A stretch of DNA of 7,457 nt from contig PXDW01000101.1 of assembly GCA_003564925.1 (NCBI GenBank), positions 1 to 7,457 of the forward strand, given 5' to 3'. Position 1 is the stretch's first letter, and each line of letters begins with the position of its first letter. The notes beneath the pieces were generated by a model that worked only from the letters and a program-made list of their open reading frames with translations, did not search any database and was not told the origin of the DNA. The DNA comes from Candidatus Woesearchaeota archaeon. Lineage in GTDB: Archaea > Nanobdellota > Nanobdellia > Woesearchaeales > PXDW01. Positions 1 to 5,847 of this stretch are shown here, one piece after another. A program made the translations under genes and the position numbers.

Positions 1-691
1 AAGAATATCTAAATGATTTTAAATGTATTTTAAGGTACGATCGTTTTAATATAAAATATATCGATATTATAAGCGCAATAAAAAATGCTATTAAAGTTGC
101 GATAGCAGCTCCGCTTACCCCGAAGCCAAGAAAATATATGAATATAGGATCAAGGATGATATTTAATAAAAGAGCATAAACTTGGACTTTCATAGGGGTT
201 TTTGTATCGCCTTGAGAAACAAATATGTTGTTTAAAACATAGGCTGGAAACATAAAAAATGCGCCAAATAATATAACTCTCATATAACCGATACCCAAAT
301 CCAAAACTTCTTGGGTTGCGCCAAATAAGTAAAATACAGGCTCTAATAAAAAAATTCCAATCCCAAACACAAAAACTGCCAATATAATAGAAATAAACAA
401 TCCATGCATAGCTGTGTTTTCTGCCTCTTTCTTTTTTTTAGATCCAAGCAGTCTTGATATTCTGGAGCCCATTCCTGCTCCAATTCCTGAATTAATTGAC
501 ATTAAGATAAAGAATATTGGAAAAGAAAATGTTAAAGCTGCTATTGCGTTAGCACCTAATCTTCCTACAAAAGCAGTATCAACTATGTTGTACATGGTCT
601 GAACAAACATAGCAATCATTATGGGAGCTGACAGAACAAGCAGTCCCTTTTTCGGTTTTTTTATGAATTCTTTTATTTTTTTTTCAACCAT
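1..691 (-). CDS. MATE-family multidrug/polysaccharide-type transporter, N-terminal part (3' end beyond left edge)
   Basis: Reading the minus strand from the ATG at 691-689 gives 230 open codons running off the left edge, so roughly half of a usual 440-480 residue MATE protein is present. These are inner-membrane exporters driven by H+ or Na+ gradients, often exporting cationic compounds. A short basic N-terminus (residues 1-16) is followed by about six hydrophobic segments. The segment NIVDTAFVGRLG (35-46), the loop with SQGDTKTP (159-166) and NIILDPIFIY (177-186) are typical of the family. Asp38 and Asp181 match the paired acidic residues of the first helix bundle known from archaeal PfMATE (Asp41 and Asp184, from memory). 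The gene follows the FKBP gene by 73 bp and probably has its own promoter. The substrate cannot be told from sequence. Family assignment is firm; a lipid-linked oligosaccharide flippase of the same superfamily is less likely. Confidence 0.9.
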   Translation of the reverse strand, partial: MVEKKIKEFIKKPKKGLLVLSAPIMIAMFVQTMYNIVDTAFVGRLGANAIAALTFSFPIFFILMSINSGIGAGMGSRISRLLGSKKKKEAENTAMHGLFISIILAVFVFGIGIFLLEPVFYLFGATQEVLDLGIGYMRVILFGAFFMFPAYVLNNIFVSQGDTKTPMKVQVYALLLNIILDPIFIYFLGFGVSGAAIATLIAFFIALIISIYFILKRSYLKIHLKSFRYS

Positions 692-718
692 TTAACTATA
701 ATGGAGAAAAAAATAGCT

Positions 719-742
719 CCTTATATCTTTTTCTATAAAAAA
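719..742 (-). promoter_or_regulatory. Possible promoter of the MATE gene (TATA-like elements)
   Basis: On the minus strand this stretch holds two TATA-like words, TTTTTATAG (742-734) and GATATAAG (726-719). With the usual archaeal spacing of about 25 bp they would place transcription starts near 712 or 698, shortly upstream of the ATG at 691. No convincing Shine-Dalgarno site precedes that ATG, which suits a short or near-absent leader. In AT-rich DNA such words occur by chance, so the call is tentative. Confidence 0.3.
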
Positions 743-762
743 TAAAGAAATAAATTAAAAAT
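733..762 (-). terminator. T-rich stretch after the FKBP gene, possible archaeal terminator
   Basis: Directly after the FKBP stop codon the minus-strand transcript would run through several T tracts separated by single A or C residues (762-733). Archaeal RNA polymerase commonly terminates at such runs without a hairpin. The same bases overlap a possible TATA word for the next gene. Base composition alone makes this a weak call. Confidence 0.35.
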
Positions 763-764
763 AA

Positions 765-1184
765 TTATAAAATCTTAATTTTGAATGTTAATGCCTTACC
801 TGCCAATGGGTGATTCAAATCAAGTGTAACTTCTTTATCATCTACTTCGGATACTAAACCAGGCATTTGGGCTCCATTTGGGAGTTTCAATGCAAGCATC
901 ATTCCTTTTTCAAGCTTTTTTTCAGTTGGAACTTGGTCCTTCGGTATTTTTTTTATGAGTTCAGGATTCCTTTCACCGTAGGCTTCTGCAGGGCTAAGTT
1001 TTATTTCTTTTTCTTGACCTTTTTCCATTCCAATAACAGAATTATCAAATCCAGGTATTACTTGTCCTGATCCTGCTTCAAACTCTAATGGTTTTTCATG
1101 CTTTGCAGAGCTGTCAAAGACAGTCCCATCTTCTAGTTTTCCTTCGTATTCAACCTTTATTTTATCTCCTTTTTGTATTGCCAT
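765..1184 (-). CDS. FKBP-type peptidyl-prolyl cis-trans isomerase, SlyD-like
   Basis: This 139-residue protein is a cytosolic proline isomerase and folding chaperone. It opens with the FKBP core (GDKIKVEYEGKLEDGTVFDSS, about residues 6-26), including Tyr13, Phe23 and Asp24 of the active site and the VIPGFD loop (42-47). After AYGERNP (68-74) comes the inserted chaperone 'insert-in-flap' domain, roughly residues 70-121, and then the hallmark NHPLAGKALTFKI (124-136). The protein ends there, so the His-rich metal-binding tail of bacterial SlyD is absent, as in short archaeal forms. An in-frame ATG at 1223 would add 13 residues, but the ATG at 1184 is preferred. It has GAGG eight bases upstream, begins exactly where the family begins, and the upstream ATG lies at or before the expected transcription start. 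No signal peptide is seen. Confidence 0.94.
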   Translation of the reverse strand: MAIQKGDKIKVEYEGKLEDGTVFDSSAKHEKPLEFEAGSGQVIPGFDNSVIGMEKGQEKEIKLSPAEAYGERNPELIKKIPKDQVPTEKKLEKGMMLALKLPNGAQMPGLVSEVDDKEVTLDLNHPLAGKALTFKIKIL

Positions 1185-1192
1185 TATATCAT

Positions 1193-1196
1193 CCTC
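1193..1196 (-). promoter_or_regulatory. Ribosome binding site deciding the FKBP start
   Basis: The minus strand reads AGAGGATGATATAATG, placing GAGG eight bases before the ATG at 1184. The competing ATG at 1223 has no comparable site, so this motif supports the shorter protein. Confidence 0.65.
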
Positions 1197-1227
1197 TAAA
1201 ATAAAAACAAGCATAGAACTCATTTTT

Positions 1228-1244
1228 AATATTTATTTATGCAA
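1228..1244 (-). promoter_or_regulatory. Possible TATA box for the FKBP gene
   Basis: The 95-bp gap between the coiled-coil stop (1280) and the FKBP start contains the minus-strand stretch CATAAATAAATATTA, which resembles an archaeal TATA element. Transcription about 25 bp downstream would start near 1207, giving a leader of about 20 bases that just contains the GAGG site. The minus strand after the coiled-coil gene lacks T-runs, so read-through from upstream is also possible. Confidence 0.4.
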
Positions 1245-1279
1245 TAAACACTAATCTTATTTAATTGTTTTGTTTTATG

Positions 1280-2155
1280 TTATTCATCCAGGCTTTGAAG
1301 CGCCAACAAATCCTCATTTGTGAGCTTTTCACCTTTTTTTATTTTTTCTTCTACTGCTTTTCTTTTTTCTTTAAGGGTAATCTCGTCTTCTTTTTTTCTT
1401 TTTTCTTTAACACTTTTCTTAACGTCATCAACTTCTTTGCTTACATTTTTTAAATCTTCAAGCTTTTTTTTCAGCTCTTCATTAAGTTTTAGAAATTCTT
1501 CTTTCTTCTCGCTAAATTTTTTCAGTGCTTCTTTCTCCTTTTTCTTGGAGATATCAAATTGCTTTAATGACTTGATCATCAATTCGTGATTTTCTTGGCT
1601 TTTTCTTGCTTTTTCCTGTATTTGTTTATGTATTAAATTAGCCTCTTTTTTCATTGAATCTATACTCAATGAAAGTTTCTTCGCTTGCTTCTGCATATCC
1701 AAAGCAGATTTTGATTCAGAAACTTGTTTCTTCAGGTTATTTATAACTTTCATTATCTCTTGTTCTTTTTTGAAAGATAAGGCTTCTGTTTCGATTTTGT
1801 TCTCGAGTTTTTCGATATCTTCTTTTATCCTGATAGGATCCTTTTTTATATTCCTTTTTTTTAGAAAAGAAGATCTTTCTTTGTTTAATGTCTTGATGTT
1901 TGAAATCTCTTTTCTAATCTGCTCATTAAGGTTAAGCCTTTTTTCCTTAAGGTCTTGAACTTCTTGAGTCAGCTTATCTCTAATATCTTTAGAATTCTTT
2001 ATATTTTCTCTAAGTTTATTTACTTCTTTTTTGTTTTCTTCTTTTTTTTTAAACCATGACTCCTTTATATCATTTATGTCGTTTAGTCTTCTCTGTATCT
2101 GGATGATTTCTTTTTTTAATCCACTAATTTTTGTACGGTCTTCTTCTTTTGACAT
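1280..2155 (-). CDS. Long coiled-coil protein of unknown function (COG1340-like)
   Basis: The 291-residue product is almost entirely predicted helix, rich in Lys and Glu with heptad-like spacing of Leu and Ile from about residue 8 to 265. It has no cysteine, no membrane segment and no signal peptide. The C-terminus changes character: after a Lys/Glu stretch comes KKGEKLTNEDLLALQSLDE (about 273-291), a short module resembling the end of archaeal coiled-coil proteins grouped as COG1340, some of which databases mislabel as phosphoserine phosphatase. I recognise the group by overall pattern, not by a catalytic motif; there is no enzymatic signature. The ATG at 2155 is preceded by GTGAT with a 5-base spacer. 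The gene lies 50 bp after aL12 in the same direction and may be the last gene of the stalk operon, hinting at a ribosome- or RNA-related role, which is inference only. Confidence 0.75.
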   Translation of the reverse strand: MSKEEDRTKISGLKKEIIQIQRRLNDINDIKESWFKKKEENKKEVNKLRENIKNSKDIRDKLTQEVQDLKEKRLNLNEQIRKEISNIKTLNKERSSFLKKRNIKKDPIRIKEDIEKLENKIETEALSFKKEQEIMKVINNLKKQVSESKSALDMQKQAKKLSLSIDSMKKEANLIHKQIQEKARKSQENHELMIKSLKQFDISKKKEKEALKKFSEKKEEFLKLNEELKKKLEDLKNVSKEVDDVKKSVKEKRKKEDEITLKEKRKAVEEKIKKGEKLTNEDLLALQSLDE

Positions 2156-2166
2156 ATCATATCACT

Positions 2167-2191
2167 TTTTTATTGGGATCACCAATAAAAA
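2167..2191 (-). promoter_or_regulatory. Perfect 10-bp hairpin between aL12 and the coiled-coil gene
   Basis: Bases 2167-2176 pair perfectly with 2182-2191 around the 5-base loop 2177-2181. On the minus strand the arms are TTTTTATTGG and CCAATAAAAA with loop TGATC. It occupies much of the 50-bp gap between the aL12 stop (2206) and the coiled-coil start (2155). The descending arm is A-rich, not T-rich, so it is not a classical intrinsic terminator. It could be an RNA processing or stability element, or reduce expression of the downstream gene. The pairing is seen directly; a function is inferred. Confidence 0.4.
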
Positions 2192-2205
2192 TAAAGCAAA
2201 AAAAA

Positions 2206-2517
2206 TTATCCGAACAAAGATCCTAATCCAGCAGCAGCCTGCTCTTCAGATTTTGTGTCTTCTTCTTTTTTCTCTTCTTTTTTCTCTTCCTTTGCTTCTC
2301 CTTTTTCGCTTGCACCCACGGGCGCAGCAGCAACCTGAACAGCTGAAGCTTTTTCAATTGCTTCTTCTATATTGACACCATCAAGAGCAGCAACCAAAGC
2401 TTTCACTCTAGCTTCATCAACTTTAACTCCAGCAGCAGCCAATACTTTGGTTACACTAGCTTCATCAACTTTCTGTCCGGCTTTATGAATCAGCATTGCA
2501 GCATATACATATTCCAT
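2206..2517 (-). CDS. rpl12: Large ribosomal subunit stalk protein aL12 (P1-like)
   Basis: This 103-residue acidic protein dimerises and sits in several copies on aL10 at the ribosomal stalk, where it recruits and activates translation GTPases (aEF1A, aEF2, aIF5B). The N-terminal helical dimerisation domain (MEYVYAAMLIHKAGQKVDEASV through VNIEEAIE, about 1-55) is diagnostic of the archaeal P1 family and unrelated to bacterial L7/L12. An Ala/Val hinge (58-70) leads to a Lys/Glu repeat (71-92) and the conserved GTPase-binding tail AAAGLGSLFG (94-103). GGAGG lies seven bases before the ATG, a strong ribosome binding site suiting a protein needed in excess over aL10. The gene follows aL10 by 28 bp. 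Length is normal and nothing is missing. Confidence 0.97.
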   Translation of the reverse strand: MEYVYAAMLIHKAGQKVDEASVTKVLAAAGVKVDEARVKALVAALDGVNIEEAIEKASAVQVAAAPVGASEKGEAKEEKKEEKKEEDTKSEEQAAAGLGSLFG

Positions 2518-2524
2518 TTTAATT

Positions 2525-2529
2525 CCTCC
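2525..2529 (-). promoter_or_regulatory. Strong ribosome binding site of aL12
   Basis: The minus strand carries GGAGG seven bases before the aL12 ATG at 2517. It is stronger than anything visible before aL10 in the same transcript, consistent with the multi-copy stoichiometry of the stalk protein. Confidence 0.75.
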
Positions 2530-2545
2530 ATATTTTATTCTTAAT

Positions 2546-3706
2546 TTAACTTTTTTGTATCTTTTCCTGAATTATTCTAAGATTTTCTTCAGCTTTTTTC
2601 ATGTCATCTTCAGTAGTAGGATTCTGCTCCTGTACATCTTTTTCAGAGGCAGTTTCAAGTGTTTTTTCTTCTGTTTCATTTTCTTTGTCAGCAGATTCTT
2701 TTTCAACTTCTTCTTTTTTCTCATCAGTTTTTTCTTCTGGAGAATCATCTTTAGTCTTTTCAGGTTCTTTTGCTTCTTCTTGAGAAGCTTCTTCAGGTTT
2801 TTCCTGTTCTTTTTCCTTATCTTTTTTTGTTTCTTCTTCCTCTGGTTTTTTCATTTTCTCTACCTCGGGCAAATTTAATTTGTTAGCAAGATTTTTCATC
2901 TGGGTTTCAGCTTTCCCTATAACATTTCCAAGAGTCTCATCTGTAATAATATCCTGTCCTATAGCCAAATTCTTTGAGTCATTGAAAACTTTTCCGATTA
3001 AAAATTCTATATTTTCTTTTGTTGGATAGCCTATTTCTACAGCCAAGTTAAAAGAAATTCTAGCCCCATCTTGTATATCTGAAATGTATTTTGACTCATC
3101 TACAGCCAATATGTCTTTTTTGAATATACTTCCATCTTCATATATGGCAACAATATTTAAGCCAATTTCCATGGGTTCTATCCCTAATCTTGAAAGAACA
3201 CCAGCAAGTTTTTCTTCAATAGGATCGCCTTCTTTTACAACTAATGAGTCTTCTTTTATTACAACTTTTCCATTTTCGATGCCTGCCTTTATTCCTGCTG
3301 ACCCCAACTCCCCTATTATTGGGCCAGGAGCAAATCCTGTTGGTCCTGCAGGGACTATTATATCTTTAGGAGCTTTTTGACCTGTTTTTGCCGGGGCATT
3401 AGACTTGCTTTTTTCTAAAATTTTATATAGTTTGAATGGGTTTTCTTTTGTAAAAATTAATGCAGGCATCCCTTTCAAGTATGTCTCAATTTCCTTTATG
3501 TTATCTTTTTTTGACTTTTCTATCGCAAGTTTTATCAATCTTGTTTTGCCCATTTTTAGGATCATTTCATTTCTCAAAGATTTTACTATTGTTTGAAGCT
3601 GTTTAGCCGGAAGATTCTCCATATTAACAGACGCTATTACATTATATTCATCTATCAATTTAGTAAATTCTTCTACAATTTTTTTCTTTGTTTTTGAAGG
3701 TGCCAT
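2546..3706 (-). CDS. rpl10: Large ribosomal subunit protein aL10 (P0), with atypical charged C-terminal tail
   Basis: aL10 anchors the stalk to 23S rRNA and holds aL12 dimers. The rRNA-binding N-domain covers about residues 1-112, with the P0-type insertion domain in the middle (PAGPTGFAPGPIIGELGSAG, 119-138, then KVVIKEDSLVVKEGDPI). Helices at about 225-275 correspond to the aL12-binding spine. From about residue 282 a tail of some 105 residues is almost only Glu, Lys, Asp, Thr and Ser, followed by a short amphipathic helix (DDMKKAEENLRIIQEKIQKS, 367-386). At 386 residues it is longer than the typical 330-350, and it lacks the GLGxLFG-type end that archaeal aL10 normally shares with aL12. 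No frameshift explains this: I saw no such motif in the other minus frames near the end. The start lies one base after the aL1 stop (TAA, A, ATG), with only weak Shine-Dalgarno potential, so translation is probably coupled to aL1. Confidence 0.95.
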   Translation of the reverse strand: MAPSKTKKKIVEEFTKLIDEYNVIASVNMENLPAKQLQTIVKSLRNEMILKMGKTRLIKLAIEKSKKDNIKEIETYLKGMPALIFTKENPFKLYKILEKSKSNAPAKTGQKAPKDIIVPAGPTGFAPGPIIGELGSAGIKAGIENGKVVIKEDSLVVKEGDPIEEKLAGVLSRLGIEPMEIGLNIVAIYEDGSIFKKDILAVDESKYISDIQDGARISFNLAVEIGYPTKENIEFLIGKVFNDSKNLAIGQDIITDETLGNVIGKAETQMKNLANKLNLPEVEKMKKPEEEETKKDKEKEQEKPEEASQEEAKEPEKTKDDSPEEKTDEKKEEVEKESADKENETEEKTLETASEKDVQEQNPTTEDDMKKAEENLRIIQEKIQKS

Positions 3707-3707
3707 T

Positions 3708-4355
3708 TTACGCTATTTTTATTGGTTTTCCCATCGTTAGTTTAACAAGCACTGATCCCACATTGTTTTTTTCATGTGGAAGATGGTGAATTAATTGATC
3801 ATAAATTGTTTTTATATTGTCTATAATCTCCTCATCTTTCATATCTTCTTTTCCAGCAAGACAGTGAACAACAGGAGATGTTTTAGCAGATATTCTTATT
3901 GTTTTTTGCAATTTATTGTACAATGGCTCAATATTTGCCGCAGGCGGGACAATACATCCTGCTTTTGGATTTGGCATTTTTCCTTTTGGCCCTAGAACTT
4001 TACCGAAAGCAGTAGCAACCTGTGGCATTATGTTTGCCTGAGCTATAAAAAAATCATATTCTTTTGCTAATTTTTTTGCTAATCTTTTGTCTTTTTGATA
4101 TTTTTCAAATTCTGTCTGCAAAACAACCTTATCAACTATTTTTTCAGCGCTTTTAGCAAGTTCTGGACCTACTAAAGCGCAAACTTTTGTTTTTTTTCCT
4201 TTTGAAAAATGAAGCTGAACAAAGAAATCAACTTGATTGTCTGATTTTTTTATATCGAGATTCTTTAGGTTTATAATTAAGTCTATACTTTGTTTAAAAT
4301 TCCTTTTTGATTCCCTCGCTTTCGCCAAGGCTTGTTTTATCTTTTCATCATTCAT
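3708..4355 (-). CDS. rpl1: Large ribosomal subunit protein aL1
   Basis: The 215-residue product binds the L1 stalk of 23S rRNA near the E site and helps release deacylated tRNA. The two-domain L1 fold is recognisable. The signature GKVLGPKGKMPNPKAG spans residues 118-133 and the C-terminal domain I strand LTMGKPIKI closes the protein (206-214). It starts at an ATG with GGAGG six bases upstream. It is first of the aL1-aL10-aL12 order, a conserved archaeal arrangement. In Methanococcus species L1 represses its own operon by binding the mRNA near the start of its gene; the same is plausible here, but I could not identify the rRNA-like binding site with confidence. Length is normal for the archaeal family. 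Confidence 0.97.
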   Translation of the reverse strand: MNDEKIKQALAKARESKRNFKQSIDLIINLKNLDIKKSDNQVDFFVQLHFSKGKKTKVCALVGPELAKSAEKIVDKVVLQTEFEKYQKDKRLAKKLAKEYDFFIAQANIMPQVATAFGKVLGPKGKMPNPKAGCIVPPAANIEPLYNKLQKTIRISAKTSPVVHCLAGKEDMKDEEIIDNIKTIYDQLIHHLPHEKNNVGSVLVKLTMGKPIKIA

Positions 4356-4361
4356 TTCTAC

Positions 4362-4377
4362 CCTCCTACCTAAGTAG
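4362..4377 (-). promoter_or_regulatory. aL1 ribosome binding site next to a small CTAC/GTAG inverted repeat
   Basis: The minus strand reads CTACTTAGGTAGGAGGGTAG just before the ATG. GGAGG (4366-4362) lies six bases from the start. CTAC (4377-4374) can pair with GTAG (4369-4366) around a 4-base loop, or with a second GTAG placed just after GGAGG, which would put the site in a loop. The ribosome binding site is firm. Alternative pairing as a control element, for example bound by L1, is speculative. Confidence 0.55.
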
Positions 4378-4421
4378 TTTTTAATAAGCTAATGGGCATT
4401 TACCAAAGAAAATGGGTTTTA

Positions 4422-4457
4422 TTTATAAAGTTATCTTTTTTATAGAAAATTTATAAA
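4422..4457 (-). promoter_or_regulatory. Promoter of the stalk operon: two TTTATAAA boxes
   Basis: The 107-bp gap upstream of aL1 holds two identical TTTATAAA words at 4422-4429 and 4450-4457. The proximal box, preceded on the minus strand by A-rich AAGATAAC as a possible BRE, would give a start near 4400 and a leader of about 45 bases that includes GGAGG. The distal box would start transcription near 4425. Both words are self-complementary, but no gene lies in the opposite direction here. The proximal box is the better candidate. Confidence 0.55.
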
Positions 4458-4462
4458 TTAAT

Positions 4463-5107
4463 TTATCTATACTGGTAAGGTATCTCGCCGAATTCGCAAA
4501 TCTTGCATGTTGCATCAAGCTCAACCCAGTCTGTTCCCCTTATTTTATATCTATTAATAGCTTCAGGTAGGTATATTTTGTTATAAACATGATTAGGAAC
4601 AAAAACAAATTCTGTCCTTATTCCTATTGCTTCCATAAAATTGGCTAAAAGAACAGCATGGTCATCACAGTCTCCACCTTTTGTTATCAATGTTTCTTTA
4701 GGCCCTTTCACATACTCATATTTAGGATCAGAGATATAAATAAGATTATTTCTGACAAAATAATAGATTGCTTTTGCCTGGCATACTTTTTCAGAGCCGC
4801 AGCCATAAGAAGCTATCTTATCAGCCATTATTTTTATTTCTTGGTCATTTCCATTGACTAGCTTATAAAAATCGCTTCTCGTGAATATATCAATCTTTTC
4901 TTCTTGCCTTAATTCTGGCAATACAACGTCTTCATAATTAGGTATCTCTCTAGGATTAGGGTCAAGCCTTATGCCATAATAAGGAACTACCATCAAAACA
5001 ACCATAAGCAATAATACTATGGAAAGAATTATCCTAAGTGGTGTAAACCAGACTTTTTCCTGCTCCTTTTGGTTTTCATCTTCTTTTTCATCAAATTCCT
5101 TCATCAT
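4463..5107 (-). CDS. Membrane-anchored transglutaminase-like protein
   Basis: Numbering from the ATG at 5107 gives 214 residues. A short, very acidic cytosolic N-terminus (1-20) precedes one membrane helix (about 23-43). The remaining 170 residues probably face outside. They contain a transglutaminase-like (papain-fold) domain with the complete triad: Cys147 in KGGDCDDHAVLLANF, His173 in PNHVYNKIY and Asp198 in WVELDATC. Such domains act as proteases, peptidases or amide-crosslinking enzymes; the substrate cannot be inferred. Two cysteine pairs, 103/109 and 201/204, could form disulfides outside the cell. The open frame extends back to 5176, but that would overlap the divergent uppS start. 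A TATA-like box centred near 5131 places transcription about at 5107, so a leaderless start at 5107 (or the adjacent ATG at 5104) is preferred. No homologous neighbour clarifies its role. Confidence 0.85.
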   Translation of the reverse strand: MMKEFDEKEDENQKEQEKVWFTPLRIILSIVLLLMVVLMVVPYYGIRLDPNPREIPNYEDVVLPELRQEEKIDIFTRSDFYKLVNGNDQEIKIMADKIASYGCGSEKVCQAKAIYYFVRNNLIYISDPKYEYVKGPKETLITKGGDCDDHAVLLANFMEAIGIRTEFVFVPNHVYNKIYLPEAINRYKIRGTDWVELDATCKICEFGEIPYQYR

Positions 5108-5126
5108 TTTGCTGTAATTTAAAAAA

Positions 5127-5137
5127 CTATATAAATT
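5127..5137. promoter_or_regulatory. Shared TATA-like element of the divergent transglutaminase and uppS genes
   Basis: The only good TATA word between the two divergent starts (5107 on minus, 5161 on plus) is CTATATAAATT, with TATATAAA at 5128-5135. Its centre lies about 25 bases from the minus-strand ATG and about 30 from the plus-strand ATG. Either transcript would therefore start at, or a few bases before, its ATG. A-rich flanks on both sides (AAAAAA at 5121-5126; CAAATAA on the minus strand) could serve as BRE for either direction. Neither ATG has a Shine-Dalgarno site, which agrees with leaderless expression. Confidence 0.5.
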
Positions 5138-5160
5138 ATTTGTATTTTTTAATAAGTAAA

Positions 5161-5847
5161 ATGAATAATCTGCCAAATCATGTTGGTATCATTGTTGACG
5201 GAAACAGAAGATTTGCAAAGAGACTCATGATGGAGCCTTGGAAGGGACATGAGTATGGATTTAAGAAATTTGAGTCTCTTCTTGAATGGTGTAAAGAGCT
5301 GAATATAAAAAAATTGACTCTATTCGTTTTTTCTATAGAAAACTTCAAAAGGCCAAAGCTTGAATTTGATTATTTAATGAATGTTTTTAGGCAAAGCTAT
5401 GATAAATTAATGAAAGACCCCAGAGTTGATGAATACAGGATAAAGATAAACTTTATTGGCCGTTTAGAGCTTTTTCCAAAAGATGTTCAAGAAAAGGCAA
5501 AGCAATTAATGGAAAAAACAAAAGATTATGATAATTATACTATTAATTTTGCTTTCGGCTATGGTGGAAGGGCTGAGATAGTAGATGCAGCAAAAAAAAT
5601 GATTAAAGATGGCTTAAAAGCAGAAGATGTTGATGAGAACAGTTTTGCAAAATATCTATATTTAAGAGATGATATAGATTTGATAATAAGAACATCAGGA
5701 GAAAAAAGAACTTCGGGGTTTATGCTTTGGCAGGGACCATATGCAGAGCTTATTTTTATTGATAAATTCTGGCCTGAATTTGAAAAACAGGATTTTTTGG
5801 ATGCTTTGACAGAGTACGCTAATAGGCAAAGAAGGTTTGGAAAATAA
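5161..5847 (+). CDS. uppS: cis-Prenyltransferase (undecaprenyl/polyprenyl diphosphate synthase family)
   Basis: The enzyme adds isopentenyl diphosphate units in cis to an allylic starter to make the long polyprenyl diphosphate. In archaea this is the precursor of the dolichol-type lipid that carries sugars for surface glycosylation. The 228 residues contain all family blocks: the catalytic DGNRRFAK (13-20, Asp13), the substrate-positioning FSIENFKRP (58-65 region), FGYGGRAEIVDAA (132-144) and RTSGEKRTSGFMLWQGPYAEL (177-197), where Arg177, Arg183 and Glu196 bind the IPP diphosphate and Mg2+ in bacterial enzymes. An in-frame TTG at 5140 would add seven residues outside the family and lie before the likely transcription start, so the ATG at 5161 is chosen. 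It is the only plus-strand gene. Its stop abuts the stop of the oppositely oriented IspE-like gene. Length is slightly short but complete; product chain length cannot be read. Confidence 0.95.
   Translation: MNNLPNHVGIIVDGNRRFAKRLMMEPWKGHEYGFKKFESLLEWCKELNIKKLTLFVFSIENFKRPKLEFDYLMNVFRQSYDKLMKDPRVDEYRIKINFIGRLELFPKDVQEKAKQLMEKTKDYDNYTINFAFGYGGRAEIVDAAKKMIKDGLKAEDVDENSFAKYLYLRDDIDLIIRTSGEKRTSGFMLWQGPYAELIFIDKFWPEFEKQDFLDALTEYANRQRRFGK

Noticed and set aside
703..720. GGAG...CTCC inverted repeat before the MATE gene as a terminator
   Set aside because: The stem is only four base pairs with a 10-base A/T loop and could easily be chance; the T-rich stretch next to the FKBP stop is a better candidate.
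2242..2305. Lys/Glu codon repeats in aL12 as a tandem repeat element
   Set aside because: This is the ordinary low-complexity hinge and tail region of P1-type proteins, not a mobile or regulatory repeat.
2546..2560. Frameshift as the cause of the missing GLGxLFG end of aL10
   Set aside because: The tail stays in frame, keeps a coherent charged composition and ends in an amphipathic helix. No GLGxLFG-like sequence was seen in the other two minus frames near the stop.
2555..2878. Phe/Ser-rich open frame on the plus strand opposite the aL10 tail
   Set aside because: It is the antisense of the Lys/Glu-rich aL10 tail. The AAA/GAA codons on one strand read as Phe/Ser-rich on the other, and no family, start signal or independent promoter supports it. 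The same holds for similar plus-strand frames at 1265-2375.
4463..5176. Longer transglutaminase start at 5176
   Set aside because: The extra 23 residues would overlap the uppS start, lie upstream of the likely TATA box and resemble no exported-protein N-terminus. The ATG at 5107 fits a leaderless start.
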